Of a stretch of 19,341 nt of DNA, positions 15,701 to 19,341 are shown in pieces. Under the pieces are notes generated by a model, which was given only the letters and a program-made list of their open reading frames with translations, had not been told where the DNA came from and searched no databases. The position numbers and the translations under genes are program-made. Position 1 is the first letter of the stretch; each line of letters opens with the position of its first letter. The DNA lies in assembly GCA_043779285.1 (NCBI GenBank), contig JAYWEL010000202.1:1-19341 (forward strand), written 5' to 3'. This stretch comes from MGR-bin208 sp043779285 (GTDB taxonomy: Bacteria > Bacteroidota > Bacteroidia > Chitinophagales > Chitinophagaceae).

Positions 15701-15869
15701 ATTGCAACATATTATTTTTTGCTCTTGTTGGTACGTCATTCTCAATATTTGCTGCAGTCTAACAATTGCAAAACTGGAAGGAGATGTTAATTCACATAAG
15801 CATAACAAATAAGAAATATATGTTGATATACTTTCAGGTTTAACATTTCACCATTAAAAATCATCCAAC

Positions 15870-17993
15870 ATGAAACATTTTTATCGGTTATGTTTAATAA
15901 CCATGTCACTGATCCTGACTGTTGATGGAAATAGTCAAACTAATTTCTCCTCCTCCAATCCTTTTTACAACGAAAGCAAATTGCCCTACCAAGCCCCTCC
16001 CTTCGATAAAATTAAAGACAGCGATTTCAAACCTGCCATTGAAGAAGGAATGAGAGTACAGCTACTGGAGATAGAGAAAATTGCTAATAATCCTGCCCCG
16101 CCAACTTTTGAAAACACATTGGTGGCTATGGAAAAAAGCGGTCGCCTGCTTGACAGGTCAGGTAATGTTTTTACCGTACTTACCGCCGCCAATACAAATC
16201 CTGTATTGCAGCAATTAAAACAAGAATTAGCGCCGAAACAGGCTGCTCATCGTGATGCGATCTACCTGAATACTAAATTGTTTAAACGTATCGAAACCAT
16301 TTACAATACCCGAACTAAATTGAAATTAGATTCGGAATCAAACCGCCTGGTTGAATTCTATTACCAGCGGTTCTTATTATCCGGCGCCCAACTTTCTGAT
16401 GCGGATAAAGCAAGCCTGAAAAGATTGAATGAAACAGAAGCTACTCTCAGTGCCAAATTCAATTATCAATTATTAACCGGCACAAAATCAGGTGCATTTA
16501 TTGCGAGTGATGTTTCAGAATTAGCTGGGCTTTCCCAGGGTGAGATAGAGGCAGCCGCCCGTGATGCCAAAATCAGGAAACTGGATAACAAATGGATGCT
16601 TGCCATGCAAAACACGACACAACAGCCGGCTTTGCTATCACTCTCCAACAGGGATAGCCGGCAAAAATTGTTTGAAGCTTCCTGGACCCGCAATGTAAAA
16701 AACGATTCAAATGATACAAGGAATACCATTGCCCAGATGGCAAAGATCCGTGCTGAAAAAGCAAAGTTGATCGGTTTTCCAAATTATGCCGCCTGGAAAC
16801 TTCAGGACCAGATGGCTAAAACACCTGAGGCCATTAATAAATTCTTTGCCCAATTAGTGGAACCGGCAACTGCAAAAGCAAAAGGAGAAGCCGCCGATAT
16901 ACAGGCGATAATTGACAAACAAAAAGCTGGTTTCAAATTAGAACCCTGGGACTGGAATTATTATGCAGAACAGGTACGGAAAGAAAAATATGACCTCGAT
17001 GTCAACGAGATCAAACCCTATTTTGAATTGAATAATGTGTTGGAGAACGGTGTATTTTATGCTGCTACCCTTCTCTATGGCATCAGCTTTAAAGAACGTC
17101 ACGACCTGCCAGTTTACCAGGAAGATGTCAGGGTATTTGAATTGTTTGATAAAGACAAATCAACTATCGGTTTATTTTATGGTGACTATTACAAACGGGA
17201 TAATAAAGGAGGTGGCGCCTGGATGAACAATTCGGTGCGTCAATCAAAATTGTTCGGTACAAAACCTGTCATTAATAATACCTGCAATTTCACCAAGCCT
17301 GCCCCCGGCCAACCGGCCTTGATCAGCTTTAGTGAGGTGATCACTATGTTTCATGAATTTGGTCATGCCTTGCATGGTTTCTTTGCCAGTCAAAAATATT
17401 CAATCCTTTCCGGAACAAGTGTGGCAAGGGATTTTGTAGAATTTCCTTCACAGTTCAATGAACATTGGGCCCTCGATCCTAAAGTGCTGAAAAATTATGC
17501 GGTTCATTATAAAACCAAAGAACCGATGCCACAGGCTTTAGTGGATAAAATAAAAAAGTCCGGCGCATTTAACGCAGGCTATGCATTGACAGAAAACCTG
17601 GCGTCATGCCTGCTCGATATGGAGTGGCATTCTCTTTCACCAGAGGCTCCTTTGCAGGATGCAGATAAATTTGAAAAAGAATCCTTGAAGAAAACAAAAG
17701 TAGACCTTACAGAAGTACCACCCCGCAATCGTTCCACTTACATCACCCATATCTTTTCAGGTGGCTATGCAGCAGGCTACTATGCTTATCTGTGGACAGA
17801 TATGCTGGAGGAAGATGCTTTTTCCTGGTTTAAAGAAAATGGTGGGCTAACAAGAGCCAATGGCCAGCGTTTTCGTGACATGATCTTATCCCGTGGCAAT
17901 ACGGAAGACTATGGCAAAATATTCAGGGCTTTCCGGGGACATGATCCGGACATTAAGCCCATGCTGAAAAGCCGTGGATTAGTTTCAGAATAA
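15870..17993 (+). CDS. dcp: Secreted M3 family peptidyl-dipeptidase (Dcp)
   Basis: A 707-residue zinc metallopeptidase of family M3, closest in motif pattern to dipeptidyl carboxypeptidase Dcp. Zinc ligands are H495 and H499 in TMFHEFGHALHGFF, with catalytic E496, and E524 in ARDFVEFPSQFNEHW, 29 residues after the first histidine as in E. coli Dcp. The C-terminal HIFSGGYAAGYYAYLWTDML block (near 630-649) and RGHDPDIKPMLKSRGL at the end are also typical. The N-terminus (RLCLITMSLILTVDGNSQ) looks like a signal peptide, so this form is probably periplasmic. Dcp removes dipeptides from the C-terminus of peptides, which would complement the M14 and S9 enzymes encoded upstream. Length is normal. 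A strong hairpin follows 15 bases after the stop. Confidence 0.95.
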   Translation: MKHFYRLCLITMSLILTVDGNSQTNFSSSNPFYNESKLPYQAPPFDKIKDSDFKPAIEEGMRVQLLEIEKIANNPAPPTFENTLVAMEKSGRLLDRSGNVFTVLTAANTNPVLQQLKQELAPKQAAHRDAIYLNTKLFKRIETIYNTRTKLKLDSESNRLVEFYYQRFLLSGAQLSDADKASLKRLNETEATLSAKFNYQLLTGTKSGAFIASDVSELAGLSQGEIEAAARDAKIRKLDNKWMLAMQNTTQQPALLSLSNRDSRQKLFEASWTRNVKNDSNDTRNTIAQMAKIRAEKAKLIGFPNYAAWKLQDQMAKTPEAINKFFAQLVEPATAKAKGEAADIQAIIDKQKAGFKLEPWDWNYYAEQVRKEKYDLDVNEIKPYFELNNVLENGVFYAATLLYGISFKERHDLPVYQEDVRVFELFDKDKSTIGLFYGDYYKRDNKGGGAWMNNSVRQSKLFGTKPVINNTCNFTKPAPGQPALISFSEVITMFHEFGHALHGFFASQKYSILSGTSVARDFVEFPSQFNEHWALDPKVLKNYAVHYKTKEPMPQALVDKIKKSGAFNAGYALTENLASCLLDMEWHSLSPEAPLQDADKFEKESLKKTKVDLTEVPPRNRSTYITHIFSGGYAAGYYAYLWTDMLEEDAFSWFKENGGLTRANGQRFRDMILSRGNTEDYGKIFRAFRGHDPDIKPMLKSRGLVSE

Positions 17994-18008
17994 AGTATTT
18001 TTATCAGC

Positions 18009-18052
18009 TACCTCACTGCACATCAGATAGCAATCGGATGTGCAGTGAGGTA
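18009..18052 (+). terminator. 16-bp perfect hairpin after dcp
   Basis: TACCTCACTGCACATC at 18009-18024 is exactly complementary to 18037-18052, with a 12-base loop. It starts 15 bases after the dcp stop and ends 15 bases before the next ATG. The stem is strong but no T run follows (AAATTAATT), so it may end transcription inefficiently, protect the 3' end of the dcp transcript, or act as a binding dyad. Confidence 0.65.
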
Positions 18053-18067
18053 AATTAATTACTGCTT

Positions 18068-19341
18068 ATGAAAAAAATAATTGGGTGTTTCTTATTTTCT
18101 TTTTTGTTTCATACTGCTTTCGGACAAATAAAAGAAATAGATAGCTTAAATCGTCTTTTAGCATTGGCAAAAGAGGATACAGCTAAAGTACAGGTGCTTG
18201 TTGCCCTCAGCTTTTATGATCAATCCTTTGAAAATGGTTTACGACTAGCACAGCAAGGCCTGGAACTGGCAAAGAAAATAAACTATAAAAAAGGGGAAGC
18301 TCAGTCATTGCATCAAATTGCCAACCAGTTTTCTTTTGTTAATAATTTTCCGCTGGCTTTACATTATTTAATAGAAAGCTTAAAAATTAAAGAACAACTG
18401 AATGACCAGGAGGGCTATAGTCGTTCTTTAAGTGCCATTGGCAGTGTTTATAAAAGTCAGGGAAACTACAAGACAGCTCTTTCTTATTACTTTAAAGCTT
18501 ATGAGATACAAAAGCCATTAAAAAATAACTATTGGATGGCTTACGCAGCTGCTGGTATTGGAGAGACGTATGAAGGAATGAACCAACTGGACTCTGCACT
18601 CCAGTATTTTCTAACCAGCTACACCTATTTTAACTCAGCGCAAGATAAATACCAAATGGTAAAGGCTTTGAACGGGTTAGGAAGTGTTCATTCGAAAATG
18701 GGCAATTTGGAATTGGCATTGAGCTATTACCGTCTAGGTATGATCAATGGAGTAGCATACAGTGACAGCGCAGGATTACCTAATAACTATTTGGGTATTG
18801 CCAAAGTTTTTCAGAAAATGGGACAGACAGATTCAAGCATAGCTTATGCAAAAAAGGTATTAAACAGTACACCGAATCTTCGTGGGCCGGTTGTAATAGA
18901 GGCCGGAAAAATATTATTCAAATTGTATCAGAACAGAGATGATAAAGAAGCAGCTAAATATTTGTCTATTGCAATGGATGCAAAGGATAGCAGCTTTAAT
19001 GCTGAAAAGAGTTTACAGATTCAAAACCTCTTTTATAATGAGCAGGAACGTCAGCAGGAAATTGCTGCAGCCGAATTAAAAGTAAAAGAAGAAAGAAACC
19101 ATAATCTTCAGTATGCGGCCATTGCTGTTGCTCTTATCACATTTATAATCTTATTTCTTGTACTCAGCCGGAGCATTATTGTAAAACAAAAGTTCATAGA
19201 ATTCTTTGCCATTCTTGGTCTGCTGGCGGTATTTGAGTTTATAAACCTGTTCATTCACCCCTACCTTGCCAATATCACCAATAATTCACCGGTGCTAATG
19301 CTGATTATATTGATTGCTATCGGTGCCCTGTTGATACCGCT
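18068..19341 (+). CDS. TPR-repeat membrane protein, cut by the right window edge
   Basis: The frame from ATG 18068 is open for 424 codons and runs off the window. The signal peptide is about residues 1-19 (CFLFSFLFHTAFG, cut before QIKE). Helical-pair repeats of TPR type follow, near residues 80-110, 121-150 (AIGSVYKSQGNYKTALSYYF), 159-190, 199-225 (LNGLGSVHSKMGNLELALSY) and 240-265. A charged helix at 324-346 (EQERQQEIAAAELKVKEE) leads into membrane helices at about 349-367, 383-400 and 410-424. Such TPR-plus-membrane proteins in this phylum are often sensors that stand beside or are fused to signalling proteins. Here no kinase domain is reached within the window. It is the first gene after the dcp hairpin, 74 bases after the dcp stop. 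Confidence 0.88.
   Translation, partial: MKKIIGCFLFSFLFHTAFGQIKEIDSLNRLLALAKEDTAKVQVLVALSFYDQSFENGLRLAQQGLELAKKINYKKGEAQSLHQIANQFSFVNNFPLALHYLIESLKIKEQLNDQEGYSRSLSAIGSVYKSQGNYKTALSYYFKAYEIQKPLKNNYWMAYAAAGIGETYEGMNQLDSALQYFLTSYTYFNSAQDKYQMVKALNGLGSVHSKMGNLELALSYYRLGMINGVAYSDSAGLPNNYLGIAKVFQKMGQTDSSIAYAKKVLNSTPNLRGPVVIEAGKILFKLYQNRDDKEAAKYLSIAMDAKDSSFNAEKSLQIQNLFYNEQERQQEIAAAELKVKEERNHNLQYAAIAVALITFIILFLVLSRSIIVKQKFIEFFAILGLLAVFEFINLFIHPYLANITNNSPVLMLIILIAIGALLIP

Larger units (their letters stand above)
15413..15869. other. 457-base gene-poor stretch between the S9 and M3 peptidase genes
   Basis: This holds the dispersed repeat copy B and a tandem palindrome (both listed separately). A minus-strand frame of 79 codons (15398-15637) begins only with TTG, runs through the repeat and overlaps the terminator, so I do not count it as a gene. 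From about 15700 a plus-strand frame reads NILFFALVGTSFSIFAAV then stops, which looks like a stray signal peptide and may be a gene remnant. No convincing promoter for the M3 gene was found. Confidence 0.45.

Noticed and set aside
1..19341. CRISPR arrays, tRNA or rRNA genes, transposases, phage or toxin-antitoxin genes.
   Set aside because: No regularly spaced repeats, cloverleaf-like sequences or matching protein motifs were seen on either strand; the XRE gene pairs with a DUF2975 gene and not with a toxin.

Overview
The window is AT-rich chromosomal DNA that looks like a member of the Bacteroidota, most probably a Chitinophagaceae-type soil or freshwater bacterium. This is inferred from the proteins: an ~850-residue secreted M14 carboxypeptidase, a ~940-residue S9 peptidase, a secreted GH3 enzyme, DUF4256, EcsC-type and TPR-plus-membrane proteins. 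Possible promoters have the TTTG/TTG-N19-23-TAnnTTTG layout of that phylum, and most genes lack a clear Shine-Dalgarno sequence. No rRNA, tRNA, CRISPR array, transposase or phage gene was found.

Left part (1-5775). A 49-bp sequence at 49-97 recurs exactly, in inverted orientation, at 5727-5775. Between the copies lie a DUF4256 protein, a DUF2975 membrane-protein pseudogene with three in-frame stops but no frameshift, its intact XRE-type partner regulator, a creatininase-family amidohydrolase, a minus-strand pair (seven-helix membrane protein plus histidine kinase, overlapping by 32 bases), and a lipoprotein of unknown role.

Middle part (5776-12375). A short broken reading frame starts directly at the second repeat copy. 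It is followed by an EcsC-family protein, a secreted M14 zinc carboxypeptidase, a small exported protein and a secreted GH3 (NagZ-like) glycosidase on the minus strand, and a small four-helix membrane protein.

Right part (12376-19341). A secreted S9 serine peptidase ends at a clear intrinsic terminator. A gene-poor 450-base stretch follows, with a dispersed repeat (second copy near 6960) and an operator-like tandem palindrome. Then come a secreted M3 peptidyl-dipeptidase (Dcp), a 16-bp perfect hairpin, and the start of a TPR-plus-membrane protein that runs off the right edge.

The three large exported peptidases and the glycosidase suggest breakdown of external protein and cell-wall material, but strands and spacing argue for separate transcription units, not one operon. 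I see no clear new multi-gene system. The best leads are the exact inverted repeat, the nonsense-only DUF2975 pseudogene, the overlapping membrane protein/kinase pair, the dispersed hairpin repeat and the orphan operator-like site.
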